This document shows positions 47,101-61,000 of a DNA stretch of 64,000 bases, piece after piece (the first letter of the stretch is position 1; every line of letters starts with the position of its first letter). The translations under genes were made by a program, and so were the position numbers. A model generated the notes under the pieces. It ran no database searches. It saw only the letters and a list, made by a program, of their open reading frames with translations, and was not told where the DNA came from. Source of the DNA: Pelecanus crispus (taxonomy: Eukaryota > Chordata > Aves > Pelecaniformes > Pelecanidae); contig NC_134649.1 in assembly GCF_030463565.1 (NCBI RefSeq), positions 40,759,044 to 40,823,043 of the forward strand, in the 5' to 3' direction.

Positions 47101-50100
47101 ATTGCATTGGGTACAACATTACTGGTTTGAATGGGACTCAGGATTTTCACTCAGGATTTTGAGTGAAAAACAACAGGGCCTGAAAATTCTGCACAGATTC
47201 TCTTTGGGCAGTTTCTTGCACGGAGATTGCTGGCAATGACCTTTGCACCAGGCAGGGAGCATTAAAAGGCTACAGCAGCTCTGGCCAAGGAGATGTCTCC
47301 TACCCTCTCAAAATAGAACAAGTACTTCTTAAGGGCCTCCCTGGCCTGTGCTTGCTGACTCTGGTTTACAATATCAGGATTCTCTTTGTACCGACTGCAT
47401 TCGTAGTACTCGCTGCCGTGAGTCTTCCAGTCTCCCAGACACATCCAGCAGAAGTCTGCAGAAAACAGTGAAAACCCCACTGTGATGCACAGAAAAAACT
47501 TCCAAGAAAGAAAAGCTTCAGGAGACACAGCCCATCTGTTTTCAGACATTTCTGCTAAGCCAAGAAACATACACATTTTGTACCATCTTGCATAACTGAA
47601 CACAATAGCGAGCCAAAAATACCAGCCTGTCTTGAAGGTTTTCATTGTACAGCCTCCTGTGCAACTATGGAAAGTAAATCCTGAAGTGCTGCATCGTGTA
47701 CACCAAGACCAATGGGCAGAACTGTACTTGCGCTCTGCACAGGCTGTCACTCTAGATTTAAAGAAGAAGCAGGCTGCAGTCTTATTTGTGAGTTGCATCC
47801 TCCCCACCACTGGCACACTGCCCCATGCGGACCTCTGGGTGAATAAAATATGAACAATCAAACCCAAAAGTGAACTAACTTATGAAAAAGAAAGTCTGCC
47901 CTCAGTTCCCTTGAGGAGGGAACTACCCATGTAACTTCAGATATCAGTGGTTTATGACACTTCAAGTTAGGAGCCACTGAACTGGGAAGAAAGTGGAGGA
48001 AAGAGAGCAATAGCAAAACCCACATGACAGTTTCCTGATTTCAGAGCGAGGCTGTGAGTGTTCTGCTGGGAAGGAAAAAAGATGGTGATTAAGTTGCTAC
48101 AATAGGAATCACTTCTGTGTTACTCATAATGAGACTGAAATTTGTATTTCCAGAGTTCATCAGCCTTCTCGAGTGCTAGTCACCGTGGTACCCTGGCACT
48201 TGCCTGCTCACCCTTGTCACAGAGCTCCATCAAAGCACATCCAGTACTGCTGAGGACCCCAAAGCAAAGGAAATGAGAGAGGACAGTAATCTTTAATCAC
48301 CTTCCAAATAAGGTTCTGATATTATAATATTTCCTAGTGGCACACCTAACTTAGAGGGTTGAATACAAACTATCTCGCTCCAAGGCAACAGAAATTAATT
48401 CTGCCATGAAAAGATAAGTGCAAGAACAGGCTGTCATTTTGTAGGACCACACAATAGGCCAAAGACACTCAGGGTGCTAATTGCACAAGGGTGGACTGAG
48501 AAGTCCAACAGATAATGTTATGCAGAACAATTCACAGCTCCTGCAGTTTCATCTGGGTTGAAGCTCATTATTTCCATCACTAAGTGGAAGGACTTAAGCT
48601 GATGTGAGTAAATGGCTCAGTTCTGCCAGTATTTTCAGCTGATGACAAATACAATTACATGAAAAGCATTTAATGCTCTCCTCTGAGATGGATTCCACTG
48701 TTAATACTACAGCAGAGACAGAGACTTCTCTATACAATGGACGTGTCAGGGAGAGGGAGCCAAACCAGTACTGAATCAGAACCTTGCTGAGATCATAGCC
48801 AGTGAAAAATAAAAAAAGCTATCGCACACAAGTCTGAAATTAATACCCTGTTCACTTCTTACTGGGGGGGGGGGGGGAAATATTTCAGTCAATGTTCACA
48901 ATTTGTCTTCATATCACAAAAAAAAGAGAACATCACCACTAACAAACACTGCAGAGAAAACTGTTTCCAAATCCTACTTACCATGCTTGCATTTGGAGCA
49001 TTGCTGAAAAAAAAAAAAAAGACAGGAGGCACTGGTTAGTGGAAAGTGGGGGAAGAAAAATTCTGCTTAGAACAAGGAAGGTTTGACGTATTCAGGGAAT
49101 TGCTCACCATGTGATTGCAGCCTCCATTCTTTTCAATACAGATATTGCACTTGGGACACTGGGGAAACAGAAGCATTTGTTAGATCCAACTCTGTCTCTG
49201 GCAGCCTTCTGGAGAATGACAACACTTGCGTGATTATTCCCCTCCTGCCTTTTTTTTTTCTCCCTTAAATATGCATATATGAGAATATTAACATATACAC
49301 ACCCTGCCTCCCACCAATTCCTGACAGCTCCATTTAAAAAGGAGGCAGAAAGGCAAAGCCAGGGAAGTTACACTGCAGCACTGGACTGCTTGCTCAAGAA
49401 AACAAGTTTGCTGTCATTACTCCTTGTAAAACTGAAGATCTCACTGAGCTATCATTTAGCAGTTGCTCAGGCACAGGGACATCATTAGTTCACATATGAC
49501 AGTAGGTTCCACAGCTACTTAGACTACAAGATAATCAGCTCTATATCCTGCCTTCAGCAGCCATTAACAAATGACAACTTAGCTAGCTGCAGAGAATCTG
49601 GCTGACCACAGTGAGAGCTGCACACTTCACTCTGTCCACTGATGCACTGGTGTGTCAAGTTCAGTTACATTTTTTTGGGTTGCATAGGTGCAAAGAAGGA
49701 AGTCAGTTTTGTGGCTTTTTATAAAGTTTAATGGCAGGCAAAGTGTATGCCAGGACAATGCTCAGTATAACAGAGCCTTACTTCTAAAAAGAGCATAGCA
49801 GAAACAATGCCATCACATGTTGACACCTTCACCAGAGAAAGAAGGGAATTTAAGATCTCGAGTCTAAGTACCCACTTTCCTAACACAACTGAAGCTTGCG
49901 GCTAATTAGCACTGTCAAAATTGTCCTTCGCTATGGTAGAACAAATGCCAGCTAATAACTATTTTGAAGTCAGGCCACAAAATCCCCAAAAGACATTAAA
50001 AGTTCCAATCTGCAGACAGCTAATCTAGAGAATAAAGGTAATATATCTGTAGCTTTTAAAGACAATTCTATAGATAGACTAGAGTGCACAATATGTAATA

Positions 50101-53100
50101 CTTTTTCTTTTTCTTGGGTCTAAATCTACTAGAAGTACTTCAATGTCTAACTTACAGACTTCATCTACCCCATTTTGCAGTCCTTGCCAAATCAAGACTT
50201 TATTTCCCTCACTTTCCAGTTCACAGTACTCCACACAGTTGTTCAGGTTTAAACACCACTAGTGCCTTATTTTATACTGACTCTGCACTTACTAAACTCT
50301 CTCCTTCCCTTTTAAATATATCTCCACTGATCATTTCAAAGTATCCACAGTTCTTGTGCCCATGGGAGGGCAGCACACCTGGCTGCCAAAGACACTCGCA
50401 CCAGGTCTGGAATAAGGACCACCAGGTCCCTACCGCAGGAGGGCAGCTGGACTTCCTGCACAAAGTGTTCCTGAGGCATTCAGTTATAGTCTATCACAGT
50501 CCCGAGGGAGCTGTGAGAGATTGCAGTCTGTGAAAAAGCAGCACACAATGCTACGTACGTATAGAATTGTATCTTGCTTCCCAGGCAGGACTAGAGGACA
50601 AGAAAAAAACATGCAGGTGCTTGCCCTTACATCTTTAGTGTGAGCACTGATGTAGTTGGCTGTTTCGGAGTCATCTGCACACTTGGTGAGCCATTTCCGA
50701 ATGGTAGCACAGTCTGTGGGTGCGTGGTACATCTGCCGACACTTAAAGCTTGGGGGGGGACACGGACACAAAAAAAACAAAGACATATCGATTTCCAAGG
50801 AAGTGACTCTAGAATCGAGGTTGATGACCACAATCTGGGAGGCCAAGTGAGGGTAAAGGATGCAAATGCACTTCTGTATTACTAGAGTGCAAAACCCAAG
50901 GCTGAACTCCAATAAACCCCCACCCTCTTGTGCAGAAGCTGGAGTCAGGATCAGAGTGAGCTGAGGCCTTCTCTAACAAATCACATGTCTGAGGGCTGAC
51001 ACATCCCTCCCTAGAGTCTACCTGTGTCTGCTCTAACATGACTGCAGAGGCCTGGGGCATACCAGTGGCTTTACAAGTAGCCTGACTCCAGTGGCAGGTA
51101 TCAGTCACCTGCATTAGCATGACCTTACCAGCCCCAGCTGAGTAAGGGCCATTCACATGGATATACCAGTAAGCTGGGTCTCTAAACCAGCTGTATTGTG
51201 CTCCACAGGCATTCTCAACAGCAGTGATTCTGGAGACCCAGGAGCAGAAGAGACTTCAGCAGCCCTGCAAGCTATCTTTTTTCTCTGGTCCCATATACAC
51301 TTTAAGTCAAAGAAGGAACATCAGCGTTCCTGTTCAGCAGAAATGTATTCTCGTGTGAGCCTCAAAACACACCAAACACTCTGGGAGTCAAATACTTGTA
51401 ATAAAGTTAAAAACTCAATACCAGCAGCTAGCAGTGAGGCCTCCACATCCACTACCAGAATCTCTACCAGTCACTATGTCTGTACCAAAATTTGTAACCT
51501 AGCCAAAATATGAGAATGGTAGATTTGTAACCCCTTCATTACTTAAGCTCTGCATTCCCTGGTTGTCAGAACACCCAGCTCCCAAGGAGTTTAGGGAGCG
51601 AGGGGACGGCTGACCACCTGCAGAACTCAGACCCCAAGTGTCCAATTACTCAAGCTAACTTAAGTTACAAACAACTCTAGCAAAGCATTTGAGATGCTTC
51701 TACACACTGAACCTGTTGGCAAGCAAATGGAGTAGCTCTGAGGACAGCATACACTTTCCCCGTGATCTTTAACCTTCTCTGTTTCTTACCAGAAGACCTC
51801 ACTGCAACGATTGCACTGCACTCGCCGGGCTTTTGGCTCTTGTACCTGTATGACCATAGGGCAATCTGCACCAGGACACAGCTGCAGCTGATAATGGCTC
51901 TGTGAACATACCAAGGTGATAAGATCAGCAGTGGGCACAGAAGAGCGTTATCTATTCAAGTTTAACCACTCCTATCCTCAAAAACACACAAGTCAGTTAT
52001 TTCTTGTTGAAAAAGAGTGAAAACTGTCACCAGGTCTTGGATAACAGAGCAGACAAACCTCTTCCACATTAGGAAAGGGAGTATTAGTTACAGCTTCTCC
52101 AGAACAGGGAATTCAAATGGAGGGTTACAGACCAAGTAAGCACACCAACACTACCATAAGACCCCACCAAGACACTGAACAAAGTTTTACTCCATTTGAG
52201 CTCTTTCTCCATCCTCTCCTTATGCCCCAGAATGTATTCAGCTGCTGTCCTGTGGTGGCTGTTCTGTCCCAAAGGGTCCCTTATTGAAGTGACAGCACTC
52301 TTTCATACTGCTTCGCTGCTTCTTGAGCGTTCCCAGTCTGTTCTCAGTTACCAGAATACTACTTGCACATTTAACCTTAAGAATCACTGCTTTAATTTTG
52401 AAAAACCTCACACAAAATGTTATTGAGCAAGCCAATTCAGATGGGCTACACTAAGATGAGGGACTTATTTTTCAGAACCTAAAATATCTATGCAAGACCA
52501 AGAAGGACTAAAACTCAGACTGAAGTTTGAAGTTCTCAGCTGCAACTTTCTGAGAATTCTGCTTCAGGAAAAGAGCCAAGCACCAGCCAAGGAGTTACTG
52601 GGTGACCTTACAGCAGAATTTACTTTGGCAACCTGCTAGAGCACTTTGTCAGTGAGGCTGTCCTACAGGAACAGCCACATCATGTTTATCAGGGACAGTT
52701 TTGCTGCAGTTGCTGCATTCCTAATCAAAGATGCAAGACGCTTAAAACACAATTTCTGCAAGTCATTGCTGAATTGACCCAGGGTATTTTAAAACTGAAA
52801 GAGGCAATACCTCCACATAGTCCCTGAAGAGGTAGCGCCTGTATTTGTCTTTCAGCTCCTCACTAGGCAGCAGCGGAAACACAAAGTCTTCTGGTGTCCG
52901 AAGTAGGCAGTCCTGAGCCATGCAGGAGACCCCTGAGAAGCAAAAGCAAAATTTTAGCACGATGCAACTTATACTAAGGAGCGAATACACAGAGAGCATT
53001 CAACACAGTTTCCTAGGTGCCATCTGTTGTTGTGGCAAGAGGGACACAACTGTGAAACAAATCTATCAGGGCTGCTGAAAAGCTGAAGCCCAACTGTCTT

Positions 53101-56100
53101 CACCGAAAGATGACAGGGCACATGTGCATCCAGGACCAGTAAGTGCTTCAACCAGTATTCACAAGGTCAGATACTTAAAGTAGAAAATTGCATGTTACTG
53201 CCATGCCAGCATGAAGGACAGGCTAGGAAAAGCCCAAAGCAACTCTGGCAACTACTGGCTTCCACCCAACACAAGGGGAACAGATGTTTCCATCCACAAG
53301 CACTCCAGGGGCAGTGCAACAATACATCATGAAAGATGCAAACTCGAAATGCAGCGGATTTGCAGCTTCTAACTTGTTACAGTCATGCTCTTGAGATCAC
53401 AAGGAGAGAAAAGCAGCAAATGGATCTACAAACTTGCACGTTTTGTTAGGCAGGAGTAGTGCTCTCCTGGTGGTATGCCATGGTATGCCAACACTAACCA
53501 GGGATTCAGGTAAGACCACTAGTTCAAGTTAAGTTTGTCACAAATAGTCATCCCGTGTTCAATTTTCTCATTATTGAGATGTTTTAGACCAATTCAGCCA
53601 GTCATCATCAGAACGGCCAACATGGCAAATACAGACCCAGCACCATATCCAACTTGAACTCACCGACTCCAACACCATCCTTGACGAGCACTGTACAATG
53701 CTGCTCCCAACAGCTGCGACAGAACTGGTGCTGACAAGCCAGAGAGAGCAAGTTCTCCTTCCGGACAAACTGCATGCAAACTGCGCAGTGATGGGAGGAA
53801 TGTACCATTGCCTGGGAGAGAGACAAATCAGCATTACAGTGAAAGCATCCCAGGTCTCCCAGAGTATTCTCACCTCATCCACAGGCACCTGCACCACCTT
53901 CATTGTGACAATGGTCTCAGGTGAGCTCCAGGTCAGAACAGGTTCATAAGCAGCTGGTGTGTTGGGGTGCTGCATTGCCCTGACAGTCAGTCCTTCTCAC
54001 GAACCTCTTTAATCTCACAGAGTAGAACAGATTGACAGTCACTGAACAGCTCCTGCCTCTAATCTAGTGCTACCTAGAACTCACCTTTACGTTTCTGGTT
54101 CTTACTCTCACCTTGTTTGAAAAATGAGGAAATACATCATTGTGTTAGTCATTCCCTGAATTTACTGATATTCCTTGTTAGCTAGGTCAGACTCTATCAC
54201 TGTTCCACAGGCCCTGGAGAGCAGCTATAGCTGGAAGCGGGCTTAGCAGTGCTTTTTTTACTGGAAATGATTTTGGGTAAGAGGAGAGGCAACTGAAGGT
54301 GCAGCGTGTAGAGTGTTTATACAGAGAGGAAACAGAGTTCACAGACCATCATCTCACATCTCTTATCTTCTGCCTATGCTGCATTTGGCAAAGCAGGCAT
54401 CATCCCTTCAGCTGAAAAGGACTGGATGGTTTGTTTCAAGTCAGGCATAATTCTGCTATTGCTTCACCAAACCACTGGGAAGCAGTCTGGATCCCCGCTT
54501 GGATAGCACAGAACTACTTCCTGATGACAACAGTTCTAGCCTGCAACACATCTCGGCTCACCCTTGGGACCTGAAGAACTAGGTCTAGCACAGCATCATC
54601 AAAAGCAAGGCTCTACAAAGCTGTTAGCAGGAATTTATGTTCCTACTTCTCCTTTCACAGAGAAGTCATACAATCACTTTTCATCTACTTAAACCTTTGC
54701 TACTCTTTGAGAAGCTTGTGCGAGACAGCCATCAGCTTCCATGCCTAGCTCTGCATGCCAGAGACGCAGAGAAGCAGCAGCATGATACATAGCCACATTA
54801 CAAGCAGAGCTTGTTTTATAGCATGACCACAGGAAAAAGGAAATAATGTGACTTGGTTCTAAGCGGCCTCACTTATCGACCAGAACAAGATTCACTGAGT
54901 CTGCAACTGCATTGATTGCCTACATCAACTGCTCAACTTGAACAGCAAGCGCACTACCTCAAACCTTCGCAAGCTGTCCCTCTGAGCTCACCACTGTAGC
55001 TTCTCCCTATAGGGTCAGCTGCTCTACAGACACTCAGTGTGAGCATCTGTCCCCAAAATATCATCATTCTGCATCAGGAGCCAAAGCACAGAGCAACTTG
55101 CCCTAGCACATACAAAGAGACTGTAATGAATTGCCTACCAAACCAAGTTTGTCAAGACTTAAACTAACCTTTTAATTGTAATATCTTTCTTCCCAAAATG
55201 AAATCACCACTGCAGTGGAGGGTACTTAAATGACAGCTGCCACAAGATTCAGACAAATATCAAAATACAAATAATTTGCAGATATGTCAAATAACAAAGA
55301 TTTTCTTCTGGACTCTAGGCAGATAATTTATTTTGAGTCCATGAAGCTTACTCTTGTCAGCTGTTTTAACATTTTCACTCTCTGCTAGTTACCAGTCAGC
55401 TCAGATGCCAAATCAGGCTTTTAAAATCTCCCCTCCCCCCAACCCAAAGAGTGTTTCTCAGATGTAATATGTTATCATTCAAAATCTGACACATGGCAAT
55501 GTGTTCCTGGGGTAACTGTGGACTGTACCAAGACACGTGCTGTGAATGAAACCTGTAAACATGCAACAGGAAGTTTCTATTTAAAGGTGGGGAAAAAAAA
55601 AAAAAAAGAAGTATCTAAAGACCTGTGTAGCCCTGGCTGCAAAACACAAGCTGTTGGTTCAAATATCACTACTGACTGGCTCAGCAGCAACACCACTGGG
55701 AGATTTGGCTTGAGCATCCCTGAGCAGAGCAGTGCAGCAAACAGTCATCTCGGGGTGGGGGTGTGGGGGAATCTCTGTTCCAGCCACAGACAAGCTCTGT
55801 TCACTCTGTGCAGCCAGAGCTTCCCTTGAGTGTCTTTTACAGAGACAGCAGAATTGGGAAGAGGTAGGCAAGCCCATGCACTCTGTTCCTTCCATTGTGT
55901 ACCATCACTCATGCAAAAAAAAATGAGCTTAATTTTCTTGAGGCAAGTAATTCTTGAACACTACCTGCAAGACAATAACAAAGCTGCTATTTAAATGTTA
56001 GACACCTCTTGAATGCATTGTCATTTAAAAAGTAAACCCAGCACTGAGTTAGGATGTTAGACCTGAGTTTGCAAAGGGTTAATATGGAACAGACTATGCC

Positions 56101-58035
56101 ATTAGTAATGCAATCCTCCGAAGAGGTGGGTCAGAGGTGTCTGCCAAGGGAACAGATGAAAATAGTTATCATACTTACATGTTTGGATGAGGTGGGCTGA
56201 ACTCGTGCTTCTACTAGCAACTGGGCAGCATTAGATTTGTGCCTGAAAAGGCAATTGAAGAATGATCAAATCAATTTCTGAAGACATTTTGCTTTGTTAA
56301 ATTGATCCTTCTCGTCTGAATAAATAATAGGCTCTGTGCAAATGGTAGGGCAGGTTTCAACAAGGAAAGTGGAAATGCGTCCTCTGTGAGGCTCCTTCAC
56401 ATAGTGAGCTGAACTCTCATCAACAAGACTTTATGAGAGTTTCTTCAAAATCAGACACAGCAACAATACTTCTCCCAGTAATAGATTAACATTTCCCTCA
56501 TATGCCTTAATGAATATTTTTCTACAATTCTCTCCCTCCCCCTGAAAAATTACTTTTGAAGCTAAGATTTTATGTCCACACTCCTAGAGCAGTCCTAAGC
56601 CACTGCCCATAATAACACACTCCAGTGAGGCTCCTGTCTGTCTCCTATTCCTTTGTAAAATCAAGCTATCCTGGTTAGGTCTCACTTTGACTCCAGTCTA
56701 TTTAGTTAAGTATTTACTCTGTGATGGATTACCACCCCTTAGGCATAGAAGCTGTCTGTCAGCAGCCTTAGAATTAAACATGTTTTGCTGTTTGTGATTT
56801 CCATTGCAGAGGAATGTTTATATCTCAATGAATTCAGAAACAGCAGCATCTCTGTTGTGACTGTGCTGTAAATCCTCCCTCCCCACTAGCACATTGTAGT
56901 TGTACTAGGAAGCTTTCATTTGATAATGTCACTTTGTACCAAGACAGAAGTTTGAGGACCAGATCAACTTGCAAAGTCATAGCTTCAGAAGTAAACCCTT
57001 CCCCAAACTTCCTCTTGTTTAAATCTCGTTAGTTAACCTGCAGAATCGCCCTGAGCTGCTACGTAGGAATCTCACCCTCCACGTTCCCCAGAGAGATGCT
57101 TTCACAGGATGCATGGTAACCAATAAGCCAGTTACCAAAGATGCTGCAACAATATCCATACATGAGATGCATTTCCCATATGTTCTCTGGATGAAGTTGC
57201 TGGCTACAGGGCCAAAAATGGCATGGCAGAATGAGTCAGACTGATGTGCTCTCTATTTTCAGACAATGTTCAGTTCTGAGCCAGTATTTTCTGGAGGGGC
57301 TGCCAGACAGCAGTGCCTCCTGACACACTTCCCGTATATGTTTGGGCAGAGTCCGAACCCTCCTTTTGAAATCAGCTGGAGGACTTCGTTACAGTGACAT
57401 TGACCAAGCAACAACGGGGCTGCACTTCTCAGTTCTCTCACACCATCTTCTCCTGCTCTCCAAATGCTAGTCAGCTTGGAGAAAAACATCACTGATATTC
57501 AGAAGGAGCAAAAACTTCAATGTGAATGTACTACTAAAGAATACATCAGTATAGGTTCAGTGCTCCTTTATGATTTACGGCTCCTATGTTAAAAACAGAA
57601 CATATGTTATCTTTATGCTTGTTATAATAAATAAATAATAATATAATAAATAAATATAGATGCAGCACTCTCAATCTGTTATCTCAAAGTTTAAGCTAAA
57701 TGTATCTACAGGGTCCCAGCACGACAATAATTCCTCAGACTGCAAGACATTTGCTGCCACTACCCTCTCCCTGTTTACAAATTCCTTACAGGCAATGCAG
57801 CCTCAACAAAACAGTGTTTCTCCTCTGCTCCCTGGAATGGACTGTGTGGCCTGCTTTTGGATTCAAAGGCGCTTGTCAAAAAAACACCTATGGACCACTC
57901 TGAGCATTCTTGCAAAGCAAGGGGGAAATGCACTGAGCACAGAAGAGATAAGACTATTTACACTTACCTTTCCAAAATCTCTGAGATTTGCCAGTGGAAA
58001 CTAACTAATACTAGCTTTGCAACAGCATGTGATAC
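44104..58035 (-). CDS. ARIH2: E3 ubiquitin ligase ARIH2 (TRIAD1), all but the first coding exon
   Basis: ARIH2 is an Ariadne-family RBR ligase that takes ubiquitin from UBE2L3 onto a cysteine and works with neddylated cullin-5 complexes. Thirteen exons in transcript order: 58035-57968, 56242-56179, 53811-53664, 52932-52811, 51899-51790, 50748-50631, 49158-49108, 49003-48982, 47455-47304, 46226-46083, 45735-45667, 44724-44641 and 44175-44104. They give 1224 nt, 407 aa plus stop, equal to human residues 86-493 with one residue fewer. RING1 reads [10 protein letters not shown]...[10 protein letters not shown]. The in-between domain includes LCPGADCP and [12 protein letters not shown]. The Rcat exon [17 protein letters not shown] carries the catalytic cysteine in GGCNHM. 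The Ariadne helical domain ends LLKDFHDT. One exon is only 22 nt. The exon at 53811 starts AMVHSSHHC where human has VPTSHPPHHC. The acidic N-terminus lies beyond 64000. Confidence 0.97.
48865..48880. repeat. Poly(G) tract in an ARIH2 intron
   Basis: An uninterrupted G-run of about 14 lies about 100 bp beyond the 22-nt exon on the intron side. It is a simple repeat of uncertain length. Confidence 0.85.
49007..49021. repeat. Poly(A) tract (U-rich on the ARIH2 sense strand) beside the microexon acceptor
   Basis: An A-run on the plus strand gives a long poly(U) immediately upstream of the acceptor of the 22-nt exon. It probably acts as its polypyrimidine tract. Confidence 0.75.
57625..57660. 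repeat. AT-rich (ATAA)n microsatellite
   Basis: Imperfect repeats of ATAA and ATAAT lie in an ARIH2 intron. No transposon body is attached. Confidence 0.8.
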
Positions 58036-61000
58036 CTAGGTGGAAAATAAAAAAAGTCAAGTTAGGCATATTTTGAGGCCACACCTCTGCTTAGGACTAT
58101 GATCTTCTTATAAGACTAATAAATTGTACAAACTCAGTACAATCGCTCAGTGATACTCAATTGCCGTTAAACTACTAGACATAATTTTCACAGCCAATAC
58201 ATCTGCAATATATAGGTTGGAATGAAGCATACCCAAACTCACATTCTTAGTCACAACAGCACAGAGAGAAAGAAATCAAGAATTCACTAGCTTAGCTTAA
58301 CTGCTTATGGAAGCCCCACATCCAGTCCTGACTCTGGTCACCACTCGAGAGGCCCGGACCAGACTGGGATCAGGGTCCTCGCCAAGTGTGCAAAGTAGGA
58401 ACCGCAGGGTAGACAGATCCCACTTACTGAGCTGGAGAAGCAGTACAAGCTGCAAATGCAGACGTACTCTGACAGCAAAGGGTAGGGAGGAAAACCAAAA
58501 CATTTTCCCAAGCCTTCACTGTAGAGAAGAAAGTTATACACTGGACTGGAATAGGAAGATGGAAAGCTACTGTGACAGGGACTATTTTCATGCAGAGTTG
58601 CTTGCATTACGTGGACTCCTGGCAAGCACTAGCACAGTCCGTGCTAGCCTGAGTACCTTCTAGAATACTGCAACATGACATTTAAAGTCATGTTGCAAGG
58701 GTACAAGCAAACAAGATCTCCTTTGCTTCTATGTATTAGTTTATTTCTGATGAAACCAGCCTGGTCTGCTAGCACCAAAAGGCTTGTACCCACCAAGACC
58801 ACAGGCTTCTGCTGAGCTGCTGGACCTTCAGCCTGCTTTTCAACCCCTTCATGCCTTTATCAGGCCCACAGAGTTCAAACAAAGCAGGTCTGCAAACAAG
58901 ACACCTCTTCCAGGGGAATTCAGAAGACTCATGACCCCTGCCTCCTCGCTCCTCTCTGTGCTGAGAAGTACCTGGGCAAGCCCAATGCATTCAAACGCCC
59001 TCTGACATTAAAGGGCTCTATCTCCCTGACTCCGAGACAAGCTATCACCATAGTACCTGCCTCTCTCTACTGTACGTAAACACAGCCCCTTCCATCCCAG
59101 TTGCAGGAAGAGCTCCTTTTTTTTCTCTACAGAAGCTGTTAGTCCCAATCATCAGCTGAAAAGCTATAAGCCTTCTTGAATCCTGCTACAGGTGAATCAC
59201 AGGATCTGATGTACTGATAATACAGATACCCAACAAAACCCTGGAAGAAAAAACAAGCAACAGTCGCTCCTTCTACAAAACAGCCAGGTTCTGCACACCT
59301 AGGGGCAGCATATTCATTACTCTTCTAGATCTACCTCATCGAAGAGGTGCAGTTTCACAACACAACTTACCTATTCCTGCCACATGATCCTGACCCAGCC
59401 CTGCACTGGCATTTGCCAGCGCTGGACGGTTGAGTCAGCAAGCTAAATCAGTGTAGCACCAACACACGATGCAGCCGGGGTATTTAAACAGCTCTCACCC
59501 ACCTCTACTTTCTGATTTGCCCACTTTGCTGGCCACTAAGAAATCCCAGTAATAAAAGAGTAATTTTCAATGTTCAAATAATCCTTTTTCTAGAAGAACT
59601 GAAGCATTAGCTCACTCTGCACGATATCTGGTATGTCACCCTCCTCGACTTTACCAGTGATGTGATCCTCAGAAAACAAAGGCTGCCCAGGCGGCACTGC
59701 CCTCCCTTCCCAGCGCAGAAGCCTGTGATTAGATGGAGCGTGGCACACAGGGCTGCTGCTGACAACGTATACAGTCTGCTCCAGTTTGTACGCATGAAGT
59801 GCCACTGCCAGCCTTGGATGGGTTGTTAAGCCCCCAGCCTGGCAGACCCAGACAGACACCTTTGACTTGCTTGTACAAGGAAGACATCTGCATTTCGCGT
59901 TTGTAAAACAAACAAGCATCAGGAATGTGGTCTCTAAAAGACTGGCTTCCTGCAAATGCAAACCACATGCTAATGAATCATTTTCTAATAGCAATGAAAT
60001 TATTTCTCAGTAGCAGTAAGGAGGAACTACCATCCTGACAAAAAACCCAAACCACCACACTTAAATGGGAAGTTCATCTGTAACATATGAAAATGAGTAT
60101 TTTTCAGTTGGATTTTCAGAGCCTGAGGTGTAGCATCCGTTGCAGCATCATGACTCCATGAAGTTATCTGTTCCCAGAGAAGGAACCAAGTATGTTCAAG
60201 AATGAAGATGTACAGAAAGAGAAATACAAATACAAGCATACACATTTCTGAAATCTAACAAACTAGCCTAACAGAATCAAATGCTTTTGAGTAAAATTAT
60301 TTGTCAGGCAAAACGTGGAATTAATGCTCCACAAAGATGCCAGATTAACAGATCTAGAAGAATAATAAAGCTTCTGTGACCATTCCTATTTTGCTCCAAC
60401 TGCAAGCACTGATGCGATCAGCTGTAGTGCTAATTTTATCACTTTCATCATAAAAGCACACAAGAATAAAACACTTTCAATTCATCAAGCCAGGTTCATG
60501 ACATGAGTCCACTTTCACAAAGCCCTGAAGCAGAAAAGTTTTTGATATTACCCAATTGGAGTGCATTCGATCTTGCAAAAAAGAAGTCCCAGAGTCAGCC
60601 AGTTGCAGCAAGGTACTCACAGTCTGCTTGGCATGGAAGTACTAGTTCTTACACATTAAAGATAGATAACATTCAAACTCTAAGAAAGAGGGATGGGAGA
60701 GGAGCAGATAACTGATGAGGCTGGGGCCATTCCTGCTGAGCGGAGTCTCACCACATTACAATCTACGTCCTGCTCACCAACAGCAAGGCTGGTAATTCAG
60801 AAGGCAAACACAAATACCATTCGGGGTCAACGCTACTGGAGAGATCCAAGAAAACAAGCATGAGAAGAAAAACAAGTGTTTAACAAAAGCCTGCTTCTAT
60901 TGATTAGCAGCACTCCACAGCCTCTTCAATGATTGTGCATTCACAATGAGTGAATGATTGTGCCAAGTCAGCCAGTTCTTCCACAATAACACCCCAGAAT

